The notes: a model not told the origin generated them from the sequence alone. A stretch of DNA of 64,000 nucleotides from Micromonospora rifamycinica (GCF_900090265.1 NZ_LT607752.1:6454001-6518000); one strand, 5' to 3'. Shown: positions 27,324 to 36,667, counted from the first letter of the stretch. Translations and numbers: made by a program.

Positions 27324-30300
27324 TCAGTGCGCGTACACCGCCATCTCCCAGAGGGAGTAGCCGTACGAGGTGGCCCGGGTCACTCCGTGCATCCGGACGT
27401 ACCGGGCGGTCGTGGTGGGGAAGGCCGCCACGTCGGTGCCGCCGTCGCCGGCCGTGGTCGACCAGACCGTCCGCCAGGTCGACCCGTCGTTCGACACCTC
27501 GATCCGGTACGACCGGGCGTACGCCGACTCCCAGGCCAGGGTCACCCGGCCCACCTGGCGGGCCGACCCGAGGTCGACGGTGAGCCACTGGTCGTCCGCC
27601 CAGCTGCTCGCCCAGCGGGTGCCCAGGTCGGAGTCGACGGCCTTGGCCGCCCCGAAGAACAGCTCGCTGCCCGACGCGCTGACCGGCCGACCGGCGGCCA
27701 GGTTGGTCAGGTCGTCACCCCGCCGGGACGGGAACGAGACCACCTGCTGGAAGGTGGGCCGGTTCTGCCAGGCGATGGTGGCGTGCTTGATCCCGCCCAG
27801 CGGGGACTGGATGATCGCGTCCGCGCACCACTGGTCACCGGCGGCGCAGCTCGCGTCACCGGGGTACACCTGCTCAGCCGGGGTGGCCGCCGCCGTGCGC
27901 AGCGTGTCCAGCAGCACCTGCCGGCAGCCGGCCAGGTTCCCGGCGCCGCAGTAGCCCCGGCCCAGCCCGCCGCGCACCGGGTCGCCGAGCACCGCGCGCA
28001 GGTCCTTGTCGACGTAGCCCCACCAGCCGTACTGGAAGGACGAGCCCTTGTGCGACTGGGCCTCGTTGGCCGAGGTCGGCAGGTTGGACCTGTCGCCCTG
28101 CTGGTGCCCGGAGGGGGACTCGTTGATCTGGATAGCGTTGATCAGCGACTGGTAGAGGTCCGGGCCGAGCTGGTCGCGGAACATCCCCCGGACCAGCAGC
28201 GGCCACCAGGCGTCGAAGGTGCGGATCGCCTCGGCGTGCCGGTAGACCTTCGACCCCTTCGCCGTCTCCACCCGCAGCGCGCCGTCCTGCCGCCACGCCC
28301 TGAGCCGGCTGATCTCGGTGGCCAGCGCGGCGTCGGTGACGGGCTGGCTCTCCAGCACCCGGATCAGCTCGTCGAGCACCTCGGCCCCGCGCAGGTCGGT
28401 CAGGCCGGCCTGCTCGACCAGCGCGGTCAGCGAGCCCCGGTCGTACTTCCGGCCGGCGGCCAGGCCCGCCTTGAGCGGGCGGTCCAGCAGGTCGGCCCGG
28501 TGTACCGCGCCGAAGCTGTAGTTGCCGTCCGCGCCGCCGAAGTCCTTGGCCTGCTTGTTGTTCCAGCTGACGTAGTAGTCCTGGTCGACCGACCGGGGGT
28601 GGGCGGCCAGCGGGGCGTAGCCGGCGGTGTTCGTCGCCGGGTCGAAGCCCTGCCACTCGTAGGCCGGTTCGGCCTTCATCGGCAGGTTCGGGTTGGACCC
28701 GGCGGCCCGCACCGGGTTCAGCCCGGAGTTGAAGTACGCCGACTCGGTGGAGTTGACGTAGAACCAGTTGAAGGCGTACTCGACGTTGTTGGCCGAGGCG
28801 ACGAAGGCGTCCGCCGAGCCCATCTGCTCCGGATCGTTGAACATCTGGAAACCGATCGCCGAGTCGGCCTCGTGCCGGTAGGTGGACCGGAGCTGGGTGA
28901 AGGCGTGCGGCCGACCGCCGACGGTGGCCCGCCAGGCGACCAGGCCGAGCTTCGTCCGCCAGGCCACCAGCTTGTACGACCCCTTGGCGGTGCCGTCGGC
29001 GAGGGTCGGCGTCCACTTGTTGACGTGGGCGAGCTGCTCCATCGCCAGGCACTGGCCCCGGTAGAGGTAGTGGTCGGCGGCCAGGGTCGGGGTGCTGCCG
29101 TCGGTGGTGCACAGCGGCACCGCGTAGCTGTCGGTGATGTCGTGGATCGACGAGGTGGCGCTCCAGGCGTAGTCCTGGCCCCGGCCGAGCAGCACGTAGA
29201 GGTTGAGACCGGCGAACGCCGCGCCTCGGGCGCTGATCCCCGGCCCCTGCAACTCCTGCACCATCAGCAGCTGTGGGGAGAAGTAGCCGGTCTGCGGGCC
29301 GAAGACCGCGACCGGGTGGCCGGTGGCCGAGTTGGCGGCGGAGACCACCGCCGCGTTGGACATCCCCCGGTGCGCCGGGCTGATGGTCAGCCCGGACAGC
29401 GCGGCGGCCAGCTCACCGGACGCGCTCGTGCCGGTACGGGCCGGGGCGGCGGTGCTGCCGGCGGAGCCGGTCGGGTCGGTGAAGATCGGCTCGACCCGGG
29501 CGGAGCCGGCGTCGGGCAGCACCACGCTCGCCGCGTCCGGGGAGGCGTCGCCGTACGGGAAGCTCTGCCCGTCGTGCAGGGTCAGCACGGTCTCCGGGTC
29601 GTTCTGGTTGCGGAACGCCGTCCACACCTTGTCGCCCTCGGTGGTGCCGTACTTCGCGCGGGCGGCGATCCGGACCAGCGCGGACTGCATCTCGGTGCCG
29701 CCCCCGCCGCCGAACAGCCCGCCCACCACGCCGGCGATGGCGATCAGGTCGGTGAGCTGGAACGGCTCCGGGCCGCCGGCGTTGGTGACCGCGTCGAGGT
29801 GGCCGGTGAGCACGTACTCGCCGGGGCAGTTGCGGGCGCCCATGCAGACGCCGATGTAGGCGTTGATGCCGGCGATGTACTCCTGTACGTCGGCGTAGAG
29901 CTGCTGGCCGCGCGGACCCTTGGTACGCAGCGCCTCGACCTGGGCCTGGAGGTCCGCCTCGGTGTACGGCGAGTTGCGCCAGACGCTCTGCTCCAACGCC
30001 CGGTTGCCGGGGGCGCCGCCGGCGAACGAGGTGAGGGTGCCCCGGCCGACGTGGCGCAGCAGGTCCATGGTGAACAGCCGGTCCTCGGCGCCGGCGTAGC
30101 CCGCGCCGTACATGGTGCCGCCCCGGGTGGTGCCGGTGACGTGCGGGACACCGGTCGCCCTGTCCCGCAGGATGCGGACGTCGGAGCGGGGCGAGTAGTC
30201 GCGTTCGACCTGCCCCTGCGGGACGCCGAAGGAGGCGTCGTTGAAGAACGAGCCGATCTGTTCCTCGCGCAGCCCGGCGTAGCCGTACACCAGGTCGGCG

Positions 30301-30563
30301 TAGCGGCCGAGCTGGTCGGCGGAGTGCCGGGGCAGGGTGCCGAGGGTCTGGTTGCCGAGCACCTCGACCAGGGTGGCGTTGCCGTTCTGGCCGGGCGGCA
30401 GGATGTCGCCGCACTCGCCGAGGCAGTAGTCCTCGGGGGCGAACGCGGTACGCGGCGCGGCGGCCTCGGCCGGGGTGGTGGGCGTCGCGGTGAGCAGGGC
30501 GGCGACGCTGATGCCGGCGGTCAGACCGGCGAGCAGGCGGCGGACGGTGGGGGGACGGGGCAT
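27324..30563 (-). CDS. Secreted penicillin-acylase-family amidase with C-terminal F5/8 type C domain
   Basis: 1079-residue exported Ntn-hydrolase. A signal peptide (about 1-34, ending in an AEAAA stretch) is followed by the alpha region, a spacer, and the beta-subunit start at Ser402 in HRGMSNAAVVSAAN. Conserved downstream elements are TGHPVAVFGPQTGYFSPQ and GRGQDYAWSATSS. Autoproteolysis would release Ser402 as nucleophile. Homologues include aculeacin A acylase and AHL-quenching acylases. Residues about 950-1079 (SASGSELFFGAAKAVDSD, TRWASSWADDQWLTVDLG) form a discoidin/CBM32-like domain, so the enzyme is probably tethered to glycans. GGAGG lies 6 nt before ATG 30563. Acyl substrate unknown. 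Confidence 0.92.
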   Translation of the reverse strand: MPRPPTVRRLLAGLTAGISVAALLTATPTTPAEAAAPRTAFAPEDYCLGECGDILPPGQNGNATLVEVLGNQTLGTLPRHSADQLGRYADLVYGYAGLREEQIGSFFNDASFGVPQGQVERDYSPRSDVRILRDRATGVPHVTGTTRGGTMYGAGYAGAEDRLFTMDLLRHVGRGTLTSFAGGAPGNRALEQSVWRNSPYTEADLQAQVEALRTKGPRGQQLYADVQEYIAGINAYIGVCMGARNCPGEYVLTGHLDAVTNAGGPEPFQLTDLIAIAGVVGGLFGGGGGTEMQSALVRIAARAKYGTTEGDKVWTAFRNQNDPETVLTLHDGQSFPYGDASPDAASVVLPDAGSARVEPIFTDPTGSAGSTAAPARTGTSASGELAAALSGLTISPAHRGMSNAAVVSAANSATGHPVAVFGPQTGYFSPQLLMVQELQGPGISARGAAFAGLNLYVLLGRGQDYAWSATSSIHDITDSYAVPLCTTDGSTPTLAADHYLYRGQCLAMEQLAHVNKWTPTLADGTAKGSYKLVAWRTKLGLVAWRATVGGRPHAFTQLRSTYRHEADSAIGFQMFNDPEQMGSADAFVASANNVEYAFNWFYVNSTESAYFNSGLNPVRAAGSNPNLPMKAEPAYEWQGFDPATNTAGYAPLAAHPRSVDQDYYVSWNNKQAKDFGGADGNYSFGAVHRADLLDRPLKAGLAAGRKYDRGSLTALVEQAGLTDLRGAEVLDELIRVLESQPVTDAALATEISRLRAWRQDGALRVETAKGSKVYRHAEAIRTFDAWWPLLVRGMFRDQLGPDLYQSLINAIQINESPSGHQQGDRSNLPTSANEAQSHKGSSFQYGWWGYVDKDLRAVLGDPVRGGLGRGYCGAGNLAGCRQVLLDTLRTAAATPAEQVYPGDASCAAGDQWCADAIIQSPLGGIKHATIAWQNRPTFQQVVSFPSRRGDDLTNLAAGRPVSASGSELFFGAAKAVDSDLGTRWASSWADDQWLTVDLGSARQVGRVTLAWESAYARSYRIEVSNDGSTWRTVWSTTAGDGGTDVAAFPTTTARYVRMHGVTRATSYGYSLWEMAVYAH

Positions 30564-30604
30564 GGTGATCCTCCAATGAGGATGGGGATCTTTATATGAA
30601 TAAC

Positions 30605-30619
30605 ATTCGGTTACCGGAT
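30605..30619. promoter_or_regulatory. Near-palindromic candidate operator in divergent promoter region
   Basis: ATTCGGTTACCGGAT is a 15-bp near-perfect palindrome in the AT-rich 180-bp gap between the two secreted-enzyme genes. TATAAA on the minus strand (near 30590) is a plausible -10 for the acylase. Shared control of both genes is an inference. Confidence 0.45.
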
Positions 30620-30743
30620 GGTAATCTCCGTTGGTCGATATCGGAAGACGTCCATCGCGCGGCTGCCGGATCTTCGCCAGGTGGTACCGGGCCGGTCGGT
30701 GCGCGTGGATAGCCTTCGATCCCCCGCTCAGATTGGATCGTCG

Positions 30744-32096
30744 ATGAAGGTCGTCCGTCTGCTCGCGTCCGCGACGCTGCTCGCGGTCGCGCTCACCCCG
30801 TCCGGGCCGGCCGCCGCCTCGGCCGCCCCCGCCCCTGCCCCCGCCGGGACCGCCGCCGCCCCCACCTCGGGCGCGTTCTCCGTGCTCACCTACAACGTCG
30901 CCGGCCTGCCCGACATCATCTCCAGCGGCGACCCGGCGACCAACACCCGGCCGATCGGCGAACGGCTCGGCGGGTACGACATCGTGCACGTCCAGGAGGA
31001 CTTCAACTACCACGCCGACCTGTACGCCACCGACCAGCACCCGTACCGGACCCCGACCAGCGGGGGCGTGCCGTTCGGCAGCGGCCTCAACACGCTGTCG
31101 AACTACCCGTACAGCGACTTCGCCCGGGTGAAGTGGAACTCCTGCAACGGCACCGACTGCCTCACCCCGAAGGGCTTCACCGCCAGCCGCATCCGGCTGG
31201 CCGAGGGCGTCTACGTCGACTTCTACAACGCCCACCCGAACGCCGGCAGCACCGACGCCGACCTGGCCGCCCGGCGCGCCAACATCAGCCAGCTCTCCGC
31301 GTACGTCGCGGCGAACTCGGCCGGCAACGCGGTGGTGCTGATGGGTGACCTGAACGTGCGCTACACCCGTACCGGCGACAACATCCGCGACCTGGTGGCG
31401 GCCAACGGCCTCACCGACGTCTGGGTGCAGCAGGAGCGGGGCGGCCAGCCGCCGGCCGCCGGTGACCCGGCGCTGCTCTGCGACGAGGCCAACGTGACGG
31501 ACTCCTGCGAGGTGGTCGACAAGATCCTCTACCGGGGGAACAAGCTGGTCCGGCTCAGCCTGGACCGCTACCACAACGAGCACGCCCGGTTCCTCACCCC
31601 GACCGGCGGGCCGCTGTCCGACCACTACCCGCACGCCGCCTGGTTCGACTGGACCCTCGCCCCCGATCTGCGGGCCAGCGACACCTGGGGCGGCCCGCAC
31701 GGCACGCCGTTCACCGACGCCGACCGGGTCGGCCCGGCGGTCACCCGGGTCACCCTGCGCGGCGGCTCCCGGCTCGACGCCGTCGGGGTGGACCTCGCCG
31801 ACGGCGGCCAACTGCGCCACGGCGGCACCGGCGGGACGGAGAGCAGCCTCACCCTGGCCCCCGGCGAGCGGGTCACCCAGGTCACCCTCACCCAGGGCCA
31901 GAAGGACGGCCGGACCCGGATCTTCTCGGCCCGGCTCAGCACCGACCAGGGGCGTACCCTCACCGCCGGCACGCCCACCTCGGCGGCGGTCACCCTCACC
32001 GCGCCCCCCGGTGGCCGGCTCGCCGGGTTCTTCGGCCGCAGCGGCAGCGAGGTCGACCAGCTCGGCGTGATCTGGAGTGTCAGCGGTAACGGTTAG
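30744..32096 (+). CDS. Secreted endonuclease/exonuclease/phosphatase-fold hydrolase with jacalin-like lectin domain
   Basis: 450 residues: signal peptide (1-31, LLASATLLAVALTPSG then AAASA), an EEP domain (about 44-312), and a C-terminal jacalin-like domain (about 325-450). EEP hallmarks are SVLTYNVAGLPD, HVQEDFNY (catalytic Glu), LMGDLNVRY and LSDHYPHAAWF (Asp-His). The sequence is closest in style to bacterial sphingomyelinase C/neutral phosphodiesterases, though DNase activity cannot be excluded. The lectin part shows WGGPHGTPFTD, GGTGGTE, and GRSGSEVDQLGVIW near its end. Its stop overlaps the uvrC promoter. It is divergent from the acylase gene. Confidence 0.9.
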   Translation: MKVVRLLASATLLAVALTPSGPAAASAAPAPAPAGTAAAPTSGAFSVLTYNVAGLPDIISSGDPATNTRPIGERLGGYDIVHVQEDFNYHADLYATDQHPYRTPTSGGVPFGSGLNTLSNYPYSDFARVKWNSCNGTDCLTPKGFTASRIRLAEGVYVDFYNAHPNAGSTDADLAARRANISQLSAYVAANSAGNAVVLMGDLNVRYTRTGDNIRDLVAANGLTDVWVQQERGGQPPAAGDPALLCDEANVTDSCEVVDKILYRGNKLVRLSLDRYHNEHARFLTPTGGPLSDHYPHAAWFDWTLAPDLRASDTWGGPHGTPFTDADRVGPAVTRVTLRGGSRLDAVGVDLADGGQLRHGGTGGTESSLTLAPGERVTQVTLTQGQKDGRTRIFSARLSTDQGRTLTAGTPTSAAVTLTAPPGGRLAGFFGRSGSEVDQLGVIWSVSGNG

Positions 32097-32099
32097 TCT
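32078..32099 (+). promoter_or_regulatory. PafBC/RecA-NDp-like promoter of uvrC
   Basis: TGTCAGCG (32078-32085), 8 nt, then TAGTCT (32094-32099); GTG of uvrC follows after 7 nt. TGTCAGcG matches 7 of 8 positions of TGTCRGTG. The element overlaps the 3' end of the preceding gene (stop at 32096). Confidence 0.75.
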
Positions 32100-32106
32100 C
32101 GGTGCC

Positions 32107-34056
32107 GTGGCTGATCCCTCGACCTACCGCCCCGCGTCCGGCACGATCCCCGAGTCCCCCGGGGTCTACCGGTTCCGGGACGGCACCGGCCGGGTGATCT
32201 ACGTCGGCAAGGCCAAGAACCTGCGTGCCCGACTCAACTCCTACTTCGGCGATCTGCTGGGTCTGCACGAGCGGACCCGGCAGATGGTCACCACCGCCGA
32301 GTCGGTCGACTGGATGACCGTCGCCACCGAGGTCGACGCCCTCCAGCAGGAGTTCACCTGGATCAAGCAGTACGACCCCCGGTTCAACGTCCGGTACCGC
32401 GACGACAAGTCGTACCCGTACCTGGCGGTCACCCTCGACGAGGAATACCCGCGGCTGCAGGTCATGCGGGGTGCGAAGCGTAAGGGCGTGCGGTACTTCG
32501 GGCCGTACTCGCACGCCTGGGCGATCCGCGAGACGCTCGACCTGCTGCTGCGGGTCTTCCCCGCCCGCACCTGCTCCGCCGGGGTGTTCAAGCGGGCCGG
32601 GCAGGTGGGTCGCCCCTGCCTGCTCGGCTACATCGGCAAGTGCTCCGCGCCCTGCGTGGGCACCGTCTCCGCCGACGCGCACCGGGCGATCGTCGACAAC
32701 TTCTGCGAGTTCATGGCCGGTCGCACCGACAGCATGGTGCGCCGCCTCGAACGCGAGATGACCGAGGCCAGCGAGCAGTTGGAGTTCGAGCGGGCGGCCC
32801 GGCTACGCGACGACGTGGCCGCCCTGCGCCGGGCCATGGAGAAGCAGACGGTGGTGCTCGGTGACGGCACCGACGCCGACGTGGTCGCCTTCGCCGACGA
32901 CCCCCTCGAAGCCGCCGTGCAGGTCTTCCACGTCCGTGACGGCCGGGTCCGCGGCCAGCGTGGCTGGGTGGTGGAGAAGACCGAGGAGCTGACCACCGGC
33001 GACCTGGTGCACCACTTCTGCACCCAGGTCTACGGCGGTGAGCAGGGCGAGGCGGACGTCCCCCGGGAGCTGCTCGTCCCCGAGCTGCCCGCCGACGCCG
33101 AGGCGCTCGCCGACTGGCTCAGCGCCCGTCGGGGCAGCCGGGTGTCACTGCGGGTGCCCCAGCGGGGCGACAAGAAGACCCTGCTGGAGACGGTGGGCCG
33201 CAACGCCAAGGACGCGCTGGCCCGGCACAAGCTCAAGCGGGCCGGTGACCTTACCACCCGGGGCAAGGCGCTCGACGAGATCAGCGAGGCGCTCGGGATG
33301 CGTACCGCGCCGCTGCGCATCGAGTGCTTCGACGTCTCCCAGATCCAGGGCACGGACGTGGTGGCCAGCATGGTCGTCTTCGAGGACGGGCTGCCCCGCA
33401 AGAGCGAGTACCGCCGGTTCATCGTCCGGGGGGCCACCGACGACCTGTCGGCGATGTCCGAGGTGCTGCGTCGCCGCTTCGCCCGCTACCTCGACGCCCG
33501 CGCCGAGACCGGCGAGCTGGGCGAGGAGACCGCGTCCGACCCCGACCGCCCCGGCATCGACCCGGCCACCGGTCGGCCGCGCCGGTTCGCGTACCCGCCG
33601 CAGCTGGTGATCGTCGACGGGGGTGCCCCGCAGGTGGCGGCGGCGGCCCAGGCGCTGGCCGAGCTGGGCATCGACGACGTGGCGCTGTGCGGGCTGGCCA
33701 AGCGGCTGGAGGAGGTCTGGCTCCCCGACGACGACTACCCGGTCATCCTGCCGCGCACCTCCGAGGGGCTATACCTGCTGCAACGCGCCCGCGACGAGGC
33801 GCACCGGTTCGCCATCACCTTCCACCGGCAGCGGCGTTCCAAGCGGATGACCGAATCGGCCCTGGACACCGTCCCCGGCCTCGGCGAGGTCCGCCGCAAG
33901 GCGCTGCTGCAACACTTCGGTTCGCTCAAACGGCTCTCCGCGGCCACCGTGGAGGAGATCGTCGAGGTGCCCGGGGTCGGCCGCCGTACCGCCGAGGCGA
34001 TCCTCGCGGCCCTCGACGGTGACCCGAAGACCACCGCCCCCACCCCGACCGACTGA
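32107..34056 (+). CDS. uvrC: Excinuclease ABC subunit C (UvrC)
   Basis: 649-residue dual-incision nuclease of nucleotide-excision repair. It has an N-terminal GIY-YIG nuclease (about 15-95, GVYRFRDGTGRVIYVGKAKNL), the Cys-rich segment CLLGYIGKCSAPC, and a UVR motif (about 205-240) that contacts UvrB. An RNase H-like nuclease domain (IECFDVSQIQGTDVVASMVVF; LVIVDGGAPQVAAA) and a tandem helix-hairpin-helix (about 590-640, VPGLGEVRRKALL and VPGVGRRTAEAIL) follow. GTG 32107 (VADPSTYRP) is chosen because the domain starts right after it and a -10 lies 7 nt upstream with no Shine-Dalgarno sequence. It is followed, convergently, by recQ. Confidence 0.97.
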   Translation: MADPSTYRPASGTIPESPGVYRFRDGTGRVIYVGKAKNLRARLNSYFGDLLGLHERTRQMVTTAESVDWMTVATEVDALQQEFTWIKQYDPRFNVRYRDDKSYPYLAVTLDEEYPRLQVMRGAKRKGVRYFGPYSHAWAIRETLDLLLRVFPARTCSAGVFKRAGQVGRPCLLGYIGKCSAPCVGTVSADAHRAIVDNFCEFMAGRTDSMVRRLEREMTEASEQLEFERAARLRDDVAALRRAMEKQTVVLGDGTDADVVAFADDPLEAAVQVFHVRDGRVRGQRGWVVEKTEELTTGDLVHHFCTQVYGGEQGEADVPRELLVPELPADAEALADWLSARRGSRVSLRVPQRGDKKTLLETVGRNAKDALARHKLKRAGDLTTRGKALDEISEALGMRTAPLRIECFDVSQIQGTDVVASMVVFEDGLPRKSEYRRFIVRGATDDLSAMSEVLRRRFARYLDARAETGELGEETASDPDRPGIDPATGRPRRFAYPPQLVIVDGGAPQVAAAAQALAELGIDDVALCGLAKRLEEVWLPDDDYPVILPRTSEGLYLLQRARDEAHRFAITFHRQRRSKRMTESALDTVPGLGEVRRKALLQHFGSLKRLSAATVEEIVEVPGVGRRTAEAILAALDGDPKTTAPTPTD

Positions 34057-34062
34057 CGGCGG

Positions 34063-35907
34063 TCAGGGCTGGTCGGCGAGGACGGCGAGGATCGACTCGC
34101 CGTACTTGGCGAGCTTGTTCTCGCCGACGCCGCTGATCCGGGACAGCTCGGCCAGCGAGGCGGGAGCGTCGGTGGCGATCTGCCGCAGCGTCGCGTCGTG
34201 GAAGATGACGTACGCGGGCACGCCCTGTTCCTTGGCGGTGGCCCCCCGCCAGGCCCGCAGCCGCTCGAACAGCGACCCGGCCGCCGGGGACAGCTCGGCG
34301 ACCACGGTCGCCGCGCCGCGCGGCTTGGCCGACCGGGTCGGGGCGACCTTCTCCGGCTCCCGGCGCATGGTGACCGTGCGGCGGCGGCCCAGCACCTCCG
34401 TGCTGGCCTCGGTGAGCGCCAGCGTGCCGTAGTCGCCCTCGACCGCCAACAGCCCCTCGGCGAGTAGCTGCCGGACCACCCCGCGCCACTCCGCCTCGCG
34501 CAGCTCGGTGCCGATGCCGAAGGTGCTCAGCGCGTCGTGGCCGTACTGGCTGATCTTGTCGTTCTGCTTGCCGAGCAGGATGTCGATGCAGTGCCCCGCG
34601 CCGAAGCGCTGGTTGCGTTCCCGGTCGAGCCGGTAGACGGTGGAGAGCAGCTTCTGCGCGGCCACCGTGCCGTCCCAGGTCTCCGGCGGGGTCAGGCAGG
34701 TGTCGCAGTTGCCGCAGTCGGCCGTGCCGGGCTGGCCGAAGTATTCGAGCAGCTGCACCCGCCGGCAGCGGACCGTCTCGCAGAGCGCCAGCATGGCGTC
34801 CAGGTGGGTGGCGAGGTTACGCCGGTGGGCGAGGTCGCCGTCGGACGTCTCGATCATCTTGCGCTGCTGCACCACGTCCTGGAGGCCGTAGGCGAGCCAG
34901 GCGGTCGACGGCAGGCCGTCCCGGCCGGCCCGACCGGTCTCCTGGTAGTAACCCTCGACCGACTTCGGCAGGTCGAGGTGGGCCACGAACCGGACGTCCG
35001 GCTTGTCGATGCCCATCCCGAAGGCGATCGTGGCGACCATGACCAGGCCGTCCTCGCGCAGGAAACGCTGCTGGTTGGCGGCGCGGGTGCCCGAGTCCAG
35101 GCCGGCGTGGTAGGGCAGCGCGGCGACCCCGTTGGCGACCAGGAACTCGGCGGTCTTGTCCACCGAGGCCCGGGACAGGCAGTAGACGATCCCGGCGTCA
35201 CCCGGGTGCTCGTCGCGCAGCAGGGTCAGCAACTGCTTGCGCGGCTCCTTCTTGGGCACGATCCGGTACTGGATGTTGGGCCGGTCGAAGCTCGCCACGA
35301 AGTGCTTCGCCCCGGTGAGCTGGAGCCGGGTGGCGATCTCGGCCCGGGTGGCGCTGGTGGCGGTCGCGGTCAGCGCGATCCGGGGCACCGCCGGCCACCG
35401 CTCGTGCAGCATCGACAGGGCCAGGTAGTCCGGGCGGAAGTCGTGCCCCCACTGGGACACGCAGTGCGCCTCGTCGATGGCGAACAGGCCGATCCGGCCC
35501 CGGTCGAGCAGCTGCTGCACGCCCCGGGTGCCCAGCGCCTCGGGGGCGAGGTAGAGCAGATCCAGCTCCCCGTCGACGAACGCCTGCTCGACCGTGCGCC
35601 GGGCCGCGTAGTCCTGCGTCGAGTTGAGGAAGCCGGCGCGCACGCCGACCGCCGTCAGCGCGTCGACCTGGTCCTGCATGAGGGCGATCAGCGGGGAGAC
35701 GACCACCGCGACGCCATCGCGGACCAGGGCGGGGACCTGGTAGCACAGCGACTTGCCGCCACCGGTGGGCATCAGCACCAGGGCGTCCCCGCCGGCCACC
35801 ACGTGGTCGATGACCTCCTGCTGGAAGCCCCGGAAGGCGTCGTAGCCGAAGACCCGGCGGAGCACGTCGAGGGCGTCGGAGGCGCGCAGCTCGGTGGGGG
35901 AGGCCAT
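34063..35907 (-). CDS. recQ: ATP-dependent DNA helicase RecQ
   Basis: 614-residue 3'-5' helicase in recombination and replication-fork repair. Walker A is MPTGGGKSLCYQVPAL (about 42-57), the DEAH box is AIDEAHCVSQWGHDFRPDY, and motif VI is QETGRAGRDGLP. The RQC zinc site has C-x16-C-x2-C-x2-C spacing (CRRVQLLEYF, then CGNCDTC). A single HRDC domain ends the protein (about 535-614, GVPAYVIFHDATL and ISGVGENKLAKYG). Many actinobacteria have RecQ, but its control is little described. Here the PafBC-like promoter sits so that the ATG is 6 nt after the -10, implying a leaderless, damage-inducible transcript. It is convergent with uvrC, 6 bp apart. Confidence 0.97.
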   Translation of the reverse strand: MASPTELRASDALDVLRRVFGYDAFRGFQQEVIDHVVAGGDALVLMPTGGGKSLCYQVPALVRDGVAVVVSPLIALMQDQVDALTAVGVRAGFLNSTQDYAARRTVEQAFVDGELDLLYLAPEALGTRGVQQLLDRGRIGLFAIDEAHCVSQWGHDFRPDYLALSMLHERWPAVPRIALTATATSATRAEIATRLQLTGAKHFVASFDRPNIQYRIVPKKEPRKQLLTLLRDEHPGDAGIVYCLSRASVDKTAEFLVANGVAALPYHAGLDSGTRAANQQRFLREDGLVMVATIAFGMGIDKPDVRFVAHLDLPKSVEGYYQETGRAGRDGLPSTAWLAYGLQDVVQQRKMIETSDGDLAHRRNLATHLDAMLALCETVRCRRVQLLEYFGQPGTADCGNCDTCLTPPETWDGTVAAQKLLSTVYRLDRERNQRFGAGHCIDILLGKQNDKISQYGHDALSTFGIGTELREAEWRGVVRQLLAEGLLAVEGDYGTLALTEASTEVLGRRRTVTMRREPEKVAPTRSAKPRGAATVVAELSPAAGSLFERLRAWRGATAKEQGVPAYVIFHDATLRQIATDAPASLAELSRISGVGENKLAKYGESILAVLADQP

Positions 35908-35913
35908 CCGGGG

Positions 35914-35935
35914 AGTCTACGGACCCGCCCCGACA
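35914..35935 (-). promoter_or_regulatory. PafBC/RecA-NDp-like promoter of recQ
   Basis: On the minus strand TTGTC (35936-35932) continues GGGG (TGTCGGGG; matches TGTCRGTG at 7 of 8), then 8 nt, then TAGACT (35919-35914) 6 nt before the ATG. Confidence 0.75.
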
Positions 35936-36181
35936 ACGCCCTCCACGACGCCCCCTGCTGCCGGTCCGCCCTGCCCCGGCCTCCGCCTGCTGTGGTGCCC
36001 CGCCGCTGTTCTGTCCCTGCCGCCGGTCGCGCTTCCCGCATTCGTGGCGCTCGTCCGGCCGCCCTCACCCGGGGCTGTCGCGTCGCCCGTCGTGGGCGGC
36101 GCGGTCCGGCGGCCGACGTGGTGGGGACGGCGCACCGCCCCTGACGTCACCGTGGTCGATCCGGTGCGGTTGGATGGCCCG

Positions 36182-36667
36182 ATGGCGGTGAGCATCGACA
36201 TCGACGCGCTCCGGGAGGCGGCCGGAGCCGACGTCTGCGCAGCGGCGGACAGGCTGACGGTCGCCGGCGAGCCGGCGGAGGTCCACCCGCTCGGCGGCGG
36301 GGCGTCCGGGCTGGTCCGCGAGGTGGGGCAGCCGTCGTACGAGGTCTGGGTGGGGGTCACCGCGGACGGCTTCACCGTCGAGTGCGACTGCGCCGCCGAT
36401 GCCGACCTGTGCCCGCACGCGGTGGCCCTCACCGCCGCTGCCCTGGCCGACGGCTTCCCGTGGTCCTCCGCGGCCACCCCGCCGTCGTGGGCGGAGATCG
36501 ACCCGCGGATCGCCGAGCTGGCCGACCTCGCACGTGCGCTGCCCGCCCGCCGGCTGGCGGCGCTGGTCGCGGAGTGGGCGGCCACGGACCCGGCATGGGA
36601 GAGCAGGCTACGGGCACAGGCCAGCCAGGCCGCCCCCCACACCGCCGCCGCCATGGACGGCAGCTAG
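36182..36667 (+). CDS. SWIM zinc-finger domain protein
   Basis: 161 residues. A SWIM-type zinc motif C68-x-C70-x6-C77-x-H79 (VECDCAADADLCPHAVAL) follows a beta-rich N-terminal segment (PSYEVWVGVTADGFT); the C-terminal half is Ala/Leu-rich helical. SWIM domains bind DNA or protein and occur in SWI2/SNF2-linked and recombination-associated proteins. The family of this small protein is not otherwise recognised. It is divergent from recQ with 274 bp between starts, which may or may not be functional. No clear ribosome site; the start is taken at the first Met after a long open upstream frame. Confidence 0.75.
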   Translation: MAVSIDIDALREAAGADVCAAADRLTVAGEPAEVHPLGGGASGLVREVGQPSYEVWVGVTADGFTVECDCAADADLCPHAVALTAAALADGFPWSSAATPPSWAEIDPRIAELADLARALPARRLAALVAEWAATDPAWESRLRAQASQAAPHTAAAMDGS

